Of a stretch of DNA of 64,000 bases, positions 48,990-61,170 are shown piece by piece. This stretch comes from Cucumis sativus (lineage: Eukaryota; Streptophyta; Magnoliopsida; Cucurbitales; Cucurbitaceae), in contig NC_026657.2 of NCBI RefSeq assembly GCF_000004075.3, forward strand, positions 39,790,732-39,854,731, read 5' to 3'. The notes under the pieces are model-generated. The model was not told the DNA's origin and searched no databases. It was given only the letters and a program-made list of their open reading frames with translations. The first letter of the stretch is position 1; each line of letters begins with the position of its first letter. The translations under genes and the position numbers were made by a program.

Positions 48990-51900
48990 AGAATATTCCT
49001 TTTTATATTCATTTTCATCTTTATACTTTCCATTTTTATTTTTATAATCTTTAAGCTTTTTAAGAATAATTATTTCACTTAGATGTTAAATATAAATGGA
49101 AAATAAATCACTTTTTAAAATATATAATGGCTCTAATTAATATTTCGAAATCATTAGAAACAAGGAGAATTATAAAAAATGTGTAAAGATTGAGGTTGTG
49201 TTTAGACCTATTCTAAACTTTAGTTTGATATATTTATGATCTCCTCCAAATTTTATTTAAACATTGTTGACGCTAGATTTTGATATAGGGATAACGCATC
49301 TTACCTTCACGTAACAAGAAAATAAATTTGTAAATCGAAGAAGAAATAACCTGAATAAAACAATAGTGAGAACATGTTGAAGGAAAAAAAATATTTCATA
49401 TATAAGTTCTTATGTTATTACAAGTGAATCGATTTGATTGAACTCTAATTGGTGTATCGATTTTTACCATTATATAATCACATGAGTCTGTACAGATGTA
49501 TGGTTAATAAAATAGACAAAAGCATGAGAAGATTTTTAAGAATACTTGAATAAACGATAACAAATAAATGCATACAACTATGTATTATTAGTTTCTTCTT
49601 AAAAAATATATATATGGATAAAGGTATAGAATATTATTAAATTATATTTATAGGAATGTGTTTGGCACGTGTGTTTAAAACGACGTCAGATGAGGGTGAA
49701 TTGGGATAGAGGAAGAGAATGGCGGTGGGCCAGTGATGAGCTCGTGGGGATCCATTTTTACTTTTTAGTTTTCGATTTCCAAGAGGATGGAGTGACCAAA
49801 AAAAGGTATATTTTTCTAAAATAATTTTAAAATTAATATGTGCAATTTTTATGTATTAATAAAATCAATCAAAACATCTTCTTGAAAAATATAACAAAAA
49901 AATTTACTCTAGGTATGTTATAAATTTTTAATATTATTTTTTAACATAATTCAAACTTAAGAATAGTTTTTTTCCATGTTTTTCCTAAACTTATTTTTTT
50001 ATATTTAATTACGAGTTAGAGTTTCGATTTGTGTTTTAAATAGTTCGACAAAAATTTTAAATAATTAGATGAAAGTTATTATAATATTTTACTCATGCTA
50101 AACTGTATATTAATATAATCTACTAAAATAAATTATACTATAGGAATTATAAAATTTAGAACATTTAAAGAAATATTTACATTTTATAAAAAAGAGTCGA
50201 AGTGTAATAGTAATAAAATTGATGAAGAGCAAATAGTCTGTAAAAAATTTATATATCTTTTAAATTCCTAAATACTATTCATATTTTTTTTTCTTTGAAT
50301 ATTGAATCTAAATAAAAAATAATAATATTTGATATCGTTATTTTTATCGAAATTGTAAATCATATAAATTTGTTTGTTTGAAAAACAGTGTAAAATTAAT
50401 ATCTAACAATTTATAGTAACACATTATTTAAAACCTAAAATGTTATATAAATTATTTGAAAATAGAACGTTGTTCGTTGGAATAATACATCGTTTTTAGT
50501 TGTACTCATCCGTAAACGTTAAAACGTAAGTGTGACTATCTTTATTTGCTTTAACGTTCTTGCAATATTTATTAATGTAAATATAAGTACTTAATAATAT
50601 CAAACATCAAAATTTCAATTATCTAAAAACTTCAACAACTATGCTTGTTTTCAAATACCAAACGACTCTTAAGAAAGTTTATAACATTAAACAAAAGTTA
50701 TCAAAACTATATTATAAACATGAATAATGTAAAGAGACCATGACTTTTGAATAAAACTCAAACTTCTTTAAAGTGTTTGGAAGATGCTACCTACTAACCT
50801 TTAAATGAAAATTATTGCAAGTGTACAAAACAAGAAAGTAGAGAAATCAAAATTTTACTATAAAAAAGAAAAGGTCAAATTTTATCACATCTAGTTGTCC
50901 ATTTTTATAAGATTAGGAAAATTGACATTTTCTTTGTTATTACCCTAACTATGGGATAAGGATGTGAATATTGTATAAGTCAATTTGAGGATATAAGAAA
51001 AGCATATATTATATATATTGTTAAGAGATAATAATAATGGAAAAATACATACATTATTTCCTTGGTCATAAAAATGTCCAAATTTTCATTCTATAAATTA
51101 AATATATGACTAACCTTTTCATATATTATATATTTTGAACTTTTGGTTTTGCTATCCATTGGGGTTTAATTTGCCTCTTTTTAAAAACCATTCAATATCA
51201 TATTTTATATATTTGTAGTAATTTATTTATTGCTAATTGAAAACAACATGCATTTCGTAAAATATGAGTTGGAAAATATGATATTTCAATCATAGTCCAA
51301 ATATATAGTTTATTGTTTTTTTTTCAACAGACAGATTTTATTACCACTGATTTTTAATAAATTTTTAATGCATTCATATCGATAAAAATTAGATTTAAAA
51401 TATAGATATTAAAATTAATACGATTATAATAGTTTTTTTTTTGTACGTATGTAGCTTAAATACTTATAAATTTAATTATTTTGATATAACAAATAGTGCA
51501 CAATAATTTTGATTTAACGAAGAAAAAAACCGTTAAAATAAGCATAAGTCAATTACATAATAGTGCAAGTTTTATACACTCCTTGATGGTTATATTCATA
51601 TTAACTATGAATTTTGATTTTTTGTTCAATCTACTAGAAAAACAAAGAAAATAATAGAGCCTTATTCTTTTATTTTGTTTTTTTCTAAGTTTGACGAGTT
51701 GAAAAATCAAAACTCTTCAATATTTATAGGAGAAAAGAAAAACTTCAAACTCAGCTTGGTCAAAATTTTTGAAGTCAAAGTGAACCATATTATATATACG
51801 CCCACTATATTACCTTTTGTTTCGATTCAATGAAATAAAAAAAATGTTTAAAATTTTGTGCTAGGATGAAAAATGAAAACCGAAAAGAAATAAAAAGTTT

Positions 51901-54900
51901 TAAAATCTGTCCATATAGACTTTAATTATTTTTTATTAGAGTACTATAACCTTAAATAAATAATTTGCTCCGAAATCGAGTTTTACTTATAAAACCAAAC
52001 CATACATAATTAATTGTATAATGTCGTTATAAATTAAAATTGTTCAAAATCACGAACTTAGTTGATTAGTGTGAAAATGTTAGAATGTTACTTATCCTTA
52101 GTATGTAATGACATTATGCTATTTTGTTGTCTTTATTTAGTTTGTTATGAGGTATGGTAAATGTTGTATCTTTTAATTTGATTTTTTACGTATAATAATT
52201 TTGTTTTTTCAAAACTTTTTTGTCCGGTCAATATTAAAAAATCACCTTAGTAAGTATAGCGTAAATATTAATGAATAAGTGAGTTTTAATTGTATTACTT
52301 ATCGGGATTGAAAGTTCAAACATTCATGTTATACTCTTATTTGAGAAACAATATCATAACACTAATCATTCATAACTAAAAATCACGAGACAATGTCATA
52401 AAAAGGTAAAAGTAAAACTTGTAAGTAAATTTAGATACGTTCAGATGATTATTTTGACTTTTAATTTAGATACCAAAGTTTATGCTCAATTATGCAAAAG
52501 AAATTCATGAGCTCACCTGATGAATGATGGTTGGAGAGGGGATGAAACCTGCAAAAGCTTGTTGTGTGGAGGCCAAATCTTGCAAACATGAATATATGGG
52601 GAAATGGATGGAAGAAACCCACACATTTAAAATAAGCCCTAAGTATGAACATGTGAAATATAATAACCATTTAATCAAGCTCGGGTTGTTTTTTTAATGC
52701 CAAAACTTGTCAAACTTTTTTTCTCCATTCAAATAAAAATTTCGATTACTTTATAAATAAATATCCTTAAACTTTGTGCTTAGTTTGAAAAGTACCGATT
52801 GAATTAATTTAAATTTTGTAACTATTGTTGTTAGGGTAACGTAGTATACAAAAATTTTGATAATTTATTCATTTGACGGTAGACTAAGATCACTTGTTTT
52901 CTTTGAAGATTCTCTTAAAGAATATGAATGAAAATTATTGCTAATATTTCAAGTGAAAAAACATCTTTAACTTTTCTTTTTTTTTTTTCAAATTGCATTA
53001 ATTACCTTAACTCTTTTAAAAGAATAAAGAACAAAAAAAACTATTGATTTGGTTGGTATAATTCTAGTCTAACTAGTTTTTACTTGTTATTTATATAGGT
53101 TTCAAGACTTTTATCATTCAATTTTGAGTATAATTTTCATTTAGTCCCTTCGTTTTTTATTTCACTTTTTGAATTTTACTAATACTCGTTTCCATATCTA
53201 ACATTAGCTTTCAATTTGTTAAGAGTTTGGAATGATTATAATATAAACGTTATTAGCAATTTAAAATTAATGTAATTATAATTATTTTGTAATTTTATAT
53301 TAACGAATAGATATTTAGAGCAATGTCTCAATGTGAGTGTTTAATATAAGGAATATAAATATTAAAAGTGAAAATGTTGGAATTCTAAACCATATATATT
53401 CACAAAAATATATAAAAAATAGGAGTATAAAAAAAAAAGAGTATAAATGATTTTAATTTTTTTTTAAAAAAATCTAATGGTAAAGTTATTTGTTAATTAT
53501 TTGTTCCGAAGAAAATGTTAAAAACAAAATATGAAAACAACCTAAAAGTATTTTCTATAATTGATTGTATAACTCCATCATCATCGTGGTACTATGTCAT
53601 TCTCGAACTAAAAGAAACTCATTTAGTGTAACGCTTCAGATTTAGGATTCGACAACATAATGTTATTCTCACTCGTATGTATTTTATAACTTTTTTTAAG
53701 AGGTCATCTAATATAAAATTGTTATAAGCTAAATACACTTAACTTTATAGTTTCTATGATTGAGTCACATAAATTAAAAAAGCACGTTACTGACATATAA
53801 GAGTAAATTTCAATTTTTTTTTTCAAGTCTTTCAACCATAAATTCGTGTCATAGAATTTCTCTCATTTAGATGCAATTTTGGTTCATTCACGTCTCCTAA
53901 ATTTGAAATTATTAGGTGCCAAATATGGATTCTGAATTATGATTCAAATCATTTACGTAAAATATTACATTTCAAATCAATTTCAAAATTTGAATTTAAG
54001 GTAATTGTTAGATGTTTAAATAATAGGTTTGAACACTTCCATTCATGCATTACTTTAGCTCTTTTATTATGAAACCCTTCGTTTTGATTTATTTACTTAT
54101 TAGAAAAATCGATCATTTGGATCTCTAAAAATGGAAAATGGCAATTATGAAACTATTGCCCAATTAAAAAGAAAATGAAAGTACATGAACTTTGTAAGTG
54201 TAAGGACCAATTTTACTTATTAGCTCGATTTAAGTGACTTATCTTTCTAACACTAATTAACGACGTTTTTTCATTTATCTTTATTGTTTTCAATTTATAT
54301 ATGACATTTTGACACACATTCAAATTGTGACTAGGTTTGGTATATTTATTGTAAACAATTTATATATGGCCTTTTGACACACATTCAAATTGTGACTAGG
54401 TTTGGTATATTTATTGTAAACTTGTACGAATCTACATTTTTTCAATTAGCCTAACTCAGTTGTCAAATCATAGTTTTTGGCCAATTTCCTTTATTTATTT
54501 ATTATTAACAAAAATAATTTTGAATTATTTCATATGTGTGATTGGGCAAGACTAAAAAAAAACAAAAGTACAACTCAAGATGAATTCGAGTATTACTTGA
54601 TTTATTTAAATGTGTTATGGCTTTGTACTTATACCATGTGACTATATTCAAAACAACATAGATAAAAAGTTTTATTCATAATTAAAGCACTTAAAGTGAA
54701 TTTTTTTTATTCTACGAGACCTTATGACAATTACTTTTCCATATTCTAACAATGTTTATATTTTCAATGGACGTATCAAGAAAGTTACGACCTAAAATTT
54801 AGGGACTAACTTGTTATTACGTTAAAGTGTAGAGACCAAAATGATATTTTTAATTTTTAATGCATAATTTAAAAAGTTGTGATGGATTCGTTTGTTTATT

Positions 54901-55122
54901 TGTTTTTAAATGTCGTCGTCCTCGTGACACTTAAGAGTGGAAAAATCTGAGACGAGTGTTTCGTTAGGAGCTTCTTCTACCACCAGCAAGTCCTTCCAGA
55001 AAAGAAAAAAAATATCCATAGCCATACCTCCACAACCAAGCTCTTCGCCTATCAATTTCTTCCATCCCCCATCTTCCATTTCTCCTTCCCTCATCCTCCA
55101 AATCCAATCCCCCACTACACAC
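48990..55122. other. Long AT-rich spacer upstream of ATS1 and the Rossmann-protein gene
   Basis: About 6 kb between divergent genes. No coding sequence is supported: the open frames are short and low in complexity. It includes a 65-bp tandem duplication (54291-54420) and many T/A tracts. 54900-55122 is pyrimidine-rich and probably the leader of the plus-strand gene. Confidence 0.6.
54291..54420. repeat. Two-copy 65-bp tandem duplication
   Basis: 'caatttatatatg(a/g)c...ttttgacacacattcaaattgtgactaggtttggtatatttattgtaaa' occurs at 54291 and again at 54356 with a 65-bp period and very few mismatches, so it is recent. Confidence 0.92.
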
Positions 55123-57724
55123 ATGGCCTCAATTTTCTTCTCACCTTCTCTTTCCTCTGCTTCCCCTCTCTCAACGCCTTCCTTTCAACCTCGCTCCCAC
55201 CTCCACTTACAACCCCGGTTTGTTTCTTTCTTCTTTTTCATTTCTTTTTCCTTCAATTTTTTTCCATGATTTTCCACCCTTTTGCTTCCTTTTTTATTTA
55301 TTGCATTGTAATGGTGTTTAATTTATACGCATCGACTTAAGTAACGATTCTGTTGCTAATTAGGGTTTTTTTTTGTTGTATTTCAGTTCGTGTCGATTTG
55401 GTGTTAGATGTAGTTATGTGGACGCGGGAGTGAGGGATGATTATGCGCCAAATACTATAGATGTTGTTGCGGATGTTAAGAGTGAGAAGGTATATATGCT
55501 CTGTGATTGATGCATGCATTTGGTTTTTACTGTTTTGGTGATTAGTGTTGTTCGATTATTTATCATTTATCTGTTTTTGTGGCTTATCTTAGTAGGTTGT
55601 GGTTTTAGGAGGTAGCGGGTTTGTTGGTTCTGCTATATGTAAGGCGGCAATATCCAAGGGGATCGAAGTGGTTAGTGTGAGCAGGTATGGTAAATGATTT
55701 GGTGTTATTTTATTTGATTGGGTTATATGTGTTGTTTCACGTGAACATCATGTTGTGCAGGTCAGGGCGTCCAAGTAATACAAGTTCATGGGTTGATCAA
55801 GTTACTTGGGTTCCAGGCAAGTTTCTTTGGCGTGTTAACGCGCATTGGGATTCTTTTATTGCTGTTTCCCGATCTGAAGAATTTAGGCAGTGGATATAAT
55901 GTAGATATAGAATTGTCTTGGATGAAAAGATGGAATAACTGGTGCATCAAAGACAAAGGCTTTTTTATGTCTGGAGATTGTCGAAAAAGGAAAAGTTCAA
56001 GTGGAAATCTCATGTTAACGATGATAACATTCTGATCTCAAACTTATGCATCTTTTGGATATCAAAGAAAGAAATAGGGGACTTTCCTGACTTAACAAAG
56101 CATAAGATCAAATGAGATTCAAAAGAATTCCCTTAAGCTCTTCTCTGGGGAAAAGAATAAAAACTATGCATAAAGTCTATCAATTAGAAATGTGAGACAA
56201 GCTCAACCTCATGTTGTAATAAACTGTCAAAGGTTAAAGGAATTGCTTTGTTGGAAATCAACCAAATTTCGTTTTGCCTGAACTTGCTAATTGGAGTTAA
56301 AAGATATTTTTAGCTCAGAAATAATTGGCACACTGCCATGAACATTGTAGATGGAAACTCAACCTCGTGAGCATTGTAGATGGAAACTGTTCTTTGGGAA
56401 TGGCCATAGCTGAATGTAATTTGCTCTCCATATTCATTTGATGTACTGTGTACACTTTTATTGATCTTTCTATGCTGTTGGGCGTGAGTCAGTGGGCTAT
56501 TCACGAGGATGGTTTGATACATTTTAGAAAGAAATAAGGGAATTTCCCATTTACACGTCCTGCCTCTCTCTCCACCTGATTTTTCTTTTATGTTGTTTGT
56601 TGTCGTTGGTGTGTTTATCACATGTGGTATTCCGGGTGGATTTAGGAAGACATGTAATTTCTGGTATTCACAGTATGGAAATAGGAACTTTGTAGAATCT
56701 TGTTCCTGATTGTTATGATATACTCTATTCACTTCCTTAAAAAAAAAAACCTTCCCCCTACGTACACAAGGGTATTAAGGATGCGTTTTGCATTATTCAG
56801 GAGATGTTTTCTACCTCAACTGGGACGACGTACTTGTTGGGGCTACGGCAGTGGTCTCAACAATTGGAGGTTTTGGCAGTGAGGAGCAGATGAAAAGAAT
56901 TAATGGTGATGCCAATATTGCGGCTGTCAATGCAGCATATGATTTTGGTAAGCTATTTTTGGATTGCATATTTTGATGGGTAACTATCTGTCAATAAGCT
57001 TTGTAAACTTAGCTCCAATTCGCACTAGTCTGTAAACCCTGCAGTTGAAGCTATTTGGACAGTTCAATTTTTGTGATTCTTTGATGGAGGGTTCATCGTT
57101 TGCTGCACTGTTCTGAACATTCTTTTCTTTGGTAGGGATTCCCAAATTCGTCTTAATATCAGTCCATGATTACAATCTGCCTTCATTTCTACTCTCATCT
57201 TCATACTTCACTGGAAAGAGGCAAGCAGAGTCTGAGGTCCTCTCCAAATTTCCAAGATCTGGTAATTTCCTACATGTCTTGCAATTTTTATAAGGACCGA
57301 AATTTGGGGCCATTATTTTTGTTCATTAACCAAACGGGTGGTAGAGTAGAAAAATTATTTCACTTAAAAAAAATCTTTATCATCAGTCAAACTTCACAGG
57401 CATATTCTATTCACTCTGATCCTTATTTTTCATTGATTTGCAGGCGTTGTACTTAGACCCGCTTTCATTTATGGAAAAAGAAGGGTGGATGGTTTTGAGA
57501 TTCCCTTGGATTTGGTTGGAGAACCAGTGGAAAAGTTTCTGTCTGTCTTTGGAAACTTCATCAAACCTTTAAGTTCCGTTCCTGCTTCCGACATTTTTCT
57601 TGCTCCCCCCGTCAGTGTGGACGATTTAGCACTTGCTACCATCAATGCAATCACGGACGACGATGTTTTTGGTGTTTTCACAATTGAACAGATCAAGGAA
57701 GCTGCAGCAAAAGTGAGAGCGTGA
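55123..57724 (+). CDS. Plastid NAD(P)-binding Rossmann-fold protein (At1g32220 type)
   Basis: This is an atypical short-chain dehydrogenase-like protein. The Arabidopsis counterpart is found in plastoglobules; its substrate is unknown to me. Seven exons (55123-55217, 55387-55489, 55596-55684, 55761-55816, 56801-56947, 57136-57261, 57444-57724) give 298 residues. The N-terminus MASIFFSPSLSSASPLSTPS is a clear transit peptide. The dinucleotide-binding loop VVVLGGSGFVGSAI has G71-x2-G74-x2-G77. TAVVSTIGGFG, PKFVLISVHDYN and YFTGKRQAESEVL (Y-x3-K-like) follow, then VVLRPAFIYGKRRV. Intron 4 (55817-56800) begins GCAAGT, so it is GC-AG; the only nearby GT would shift the frame. An in-frame GTG further upstream is not a plausible start. 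Confidence 0.94.
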
Positions 57725-58889
57725 CATAATCATCTCTCAGTCTCTGCTGAACAAACACAGCATCTCTCATGGTTTGGGCAATATCATAATGAAAATTAGC
57801 TTCTTTAGTCATAGTTATCCGATGACCGACCTATTTTATATTACACTCAAAACGTTCTTCTCTATTGCTATAGTTTCATATATTGAAATATATCTTACCA
57901 AAATTATATGCTTTAGTATTATATATTATCTCTTACAGGGCTCGTGAACATACAGAAATGTGGACTGGAATTTTTCCAAAGGATGGTTGGATGAATCGAA
58001 CATCTTATCTTAATACTGTTTAGGTAAAAACATTGATTCTCTGTTTTTTACATCCTCCATGGGTTTCATCACCTATCTCGTCGTTTCTGGATGAAGTAAA
58101 GAAATATGTAGTGTAGACTATGTTTAAATTATTCCGCCTTACTTGGTGCTAATCGTGAAACATATAAAACTGTTGTTAACTAAATAATTATGTGAAATAT
58201 ATATTGAGTTGAAAATGATTATATTAGAAGTTATACTTGTAAAAAATGAGGTGTTTTTGAAATTTCTGATTGTTTTGTTTCGATACTACGGTTTTCACCT
58301 TTTTTTTTCCTTTCAATGAAACACTTGAATTCTTAAATTTTTGTGGAAAAAAGTTGGATGCAAATGGCATAGTTGGTCGGTACAATTCAGATTCAAATGA
58401 GCACTGCAGAGAGGCAACAATATGGCGATTGGCGCAAGCATTTGTTGAAATTTGAAGAAAGCACAATCTTTATTCGTTTTAGTCTTCTCTCCACCCAATT
58501 TTGTCCACAATCGTGGGCTACCAAATTGTTCGGAAAATGGAGTTAGACCAGAGTTTCTTTAAAAGTGTGTGGTGTGTGTTATTATAATTATTAGTATGGA
58601 AATTATTTTATTTGACAAGCAATATCACATTTTATTTGTAATAAGCTATGAATAACTACTATAGTACATAGATTACGATTATTATCAATAAATGTATGCA
58701 CATATGAATGTTAAATTATTGCAAAGAGGTTGCTGTAATAGTTAAATGTGTTATAATCGGGGGGTCTGCGGACTTTTGAATACTTCAGTTAATGTTTCCA
58801 AACAAATAGCTGAGTACGGAAAAAGCTATTGTCTATTCTAAAATTTTCAATTTTGTAGACTAACTTATGAAAATATTTAGGTGCCATTA

Positions 58890-58981
58890 AGATATATATA
58901 AATCTAGATGTATCTAAGTATTGTAGATATATATAAATCTAGATAAGAGAGGATATACATAACTCTGGATAAGAGAGGATC
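58890..58981. repeat. Short local direct repeats
   Basis: 'agatatatataaatctagat' occurs at 58890 and 58925, and '(t/c)tagataagagaggat'/'tctggataagagaggat' at about 58938 and 58964. A locally duplicated stretch of unknown origin. Confidence 0.75.
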
Positions 58982-59454
58982 GTCATTATTGAATTAAGAT
59001 AATGTGAAGTTTTAATTTTATGTTAAAAGGTTTGGTATATATAACAATAATAATATTATTATAATAAAAAATTATAAAAAATATAACATTATGTAATAAT
59101 TTGTCAATTTTTTCTACTTTTGAATAAAACTCCTTAAAAAGACATGAATATTAATTTTGAAAAAAAAAATAAAAAATTGGAAGCAAATAAAAAAGATTGA
59201 ACCAAATGAAGAATCTATCCATTGAGTTTGTATTTTATTTGAACGATCAGGGAGATACTTTTAACTATAGTAAAATTAACTAAAATATCATAGACAATGA
59301 CATGTGAAAAATCGATCTATCTGGACTCAAGGGTGAACTTAGGAGCTAAATAAACAATGATTACATTTCATTGAAGGCCATGTCTCTCTAAATAAATAAA
59401 TAGGAAGAAAAAACACAACCATGCCTGTGGGGTCTCATCTATATTGACAAAACG

Positions 59455-59475
59455 ACACCGTATATATAACGTTAT
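59455..59475 (+). promoter_or_regulatory. Candidate TATA box of the last plus-strand gene
   Basis: 'cgtatatataacg' lies about 30 nt before a GC- and CT-richer stretch that looks like a transcribed leader. The spacing fits a plant core promoter. Confidence 0.5.
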
Positions 59476-60773
59476 CCTCGTGAACTTCGGGCCCAAGTAA
59501 ACTCAACTTTCAAGTCGCAATCAAAAGCGGACTCAACCGAGTCCACTTTCCACAAACACACCGAGTCAGAATCGGCTCTCAAACGCCGTCGTTTCATCTC
59601 CATCTCCATCTCCATTCCCCCCTTTCTCAACGCTCCATTTTTGCGTTCCTCTATCCTCTGAAACCGCCTCTCAAGACCTAGATTCCCTTTTGGTGTTTCG
59701 TCGTCTTTATCCTCAATCTCCATGTTTCATTCTCAGGTTTCGTGTAATTCACTCTCTCGATTCCTTTATTCTCTTTATTTGATTATCTCCTCTACTTCTC
59801 TCGATTTATTTTGTGTTTTTCTGTTTTGAATTTGGGCTCTCTTTGTTGATTTTATATGTTTCACTTGATCTATTGATGTTGTTATTTTTTAAGATCGTTT
59901 GTGCTTTGGTTATTTATTTTAGTTTGTTTTGTGTGGAATATTATGTTTATTTAATTTCTTTTGGTTTCTTTTATGTTGAAGGATTTTGATGGTATGTTAG
60001 CTGGTTGAGAATAATTGGACTGATTTAGTAGCTGCAGAAAAATGGGGAAATGGAGTGGATTGTACATAATGACCGCTGACTGCAGACAACGGTATTTTCT
60101 TCTTGGATCTTGTTTTATCACCTTCTGATCAGACTATTTCAATTTATAAATGTTTTGAAAAGTTATGTATAAGCTGTCTTCGTTTTGTTTGATGAATGAT
60201 AAGAACCAAGGTTCGTTGACTATGGTTTTTCTATGTCCAAAGCCCCTAAAAAGCTTAGAACTAGAGCCCAATAGGAGGCCATGAAAAATTGACTGTAGTC
60301 CTGGATTTTTTCCTTTATTATTTTGTTATAAATAAGTTTTTCCCTATAATAGTAATTGTTATTTCATTTTTGAAGCCATTTCTGATTAAGATTTTAGCTA
60401 ATTTGGGGCTCCTTGTTGAAAGTTTTTTCACTTTGCTTTGTATTTTCTTCTTCTTGTTTTGCTCAGGTTCTAGAGGGTTTTGTCCAGCTCGTTGAAATAT
60501 TATGTTCCTTGTCTCGGGTTATGTTGTATCTGTTCTTTTAGTCCTTTTTGCTATTGGCATATGTCCCTTGTACTTTGAGCTCTAGGGCTCGTATCCGTTT
60601 TAAAAAAGTTGTTGAAAGTAGAACTAATTGATGAGAGTTATTGTTCTTCGTCTTCTTGTTCTATTTTTGTTTTCACCTCAATGGTTCCTGGGCACATGCT
60701 CTTAATTTAATATTATTGTTATTTCAGAACTTTAATTCTTCCATTGGAGTTTGTCTTTTATGTGATGATTTGT

Positions 60774-61170
60774 AGTGTTCTTAAAGTTCAAGGCACAGTA
60801 GCCTTCTGGGGCTTAAGCCTGAGGTGCAAAAAAAAATTCTGTGGTTTTTTTTGTGAGGTGTACTAAATGTATTAGTACTGCATTACGAAGAGAAAACGTA
60901 GGTGTAGTGGAAACGTGAAAGAAAGACCCCTAAATACAAGATGTTTTGCATTTAGGCTTAGTAATTTTGATTTTTTAGTTAATAAAGAAGGAATCCCTCT
61001 AATTATTACTATTTTTACAAAATGACGGAAAAGCCCAAGGGGCAGGGGTCCAAGCCTTGTGGCTTCACAAAAGGGATGCTTTAATTTTGTGAGCCTCACC
61101 TTTTCAAGTCAAGGCACCAAATCTGGGCCTCAAGCTTAGGCGCATGCCAAGAGGGCTTTTTAAAACATTT
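60774..61170. mobile_element. Fold-back MITE-like element
   Basis: The left end 'gtgttcttaaagttcaaggc...ggggcttaagcctgaggtgc' is roughly the reverse complement of the right end 'gagcctcacctt...gggcctcaagcttaggcgcatgcc...gctttttaaaacatt'. Imperfect terminal inverted repeats flank a non-coding AT-rich centre. Confidence 0.55.

Larger units (their letters stand above)
57725..59490. other. 3' flank of the Rossmann gene and spacer
   Basis: The 3' UTR probably extends past 57780. AT-rich spacer follows, with a short local repeat at 58890-58980 ('gatatatataaatctagat' twice, 'ctggataagagaggat' twice). I see no gene. The promoter of the next unit is near 59450. Confidence 0.55.

Noticed and set aside
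57937..58023. Possible extra exon after the Rossmann gene stop (acceptor-like ttacag then an open stretch ending in tag)
   Set aside because: The upstream stop codon closes a full-length family protein; this is most likely 3' UTR.
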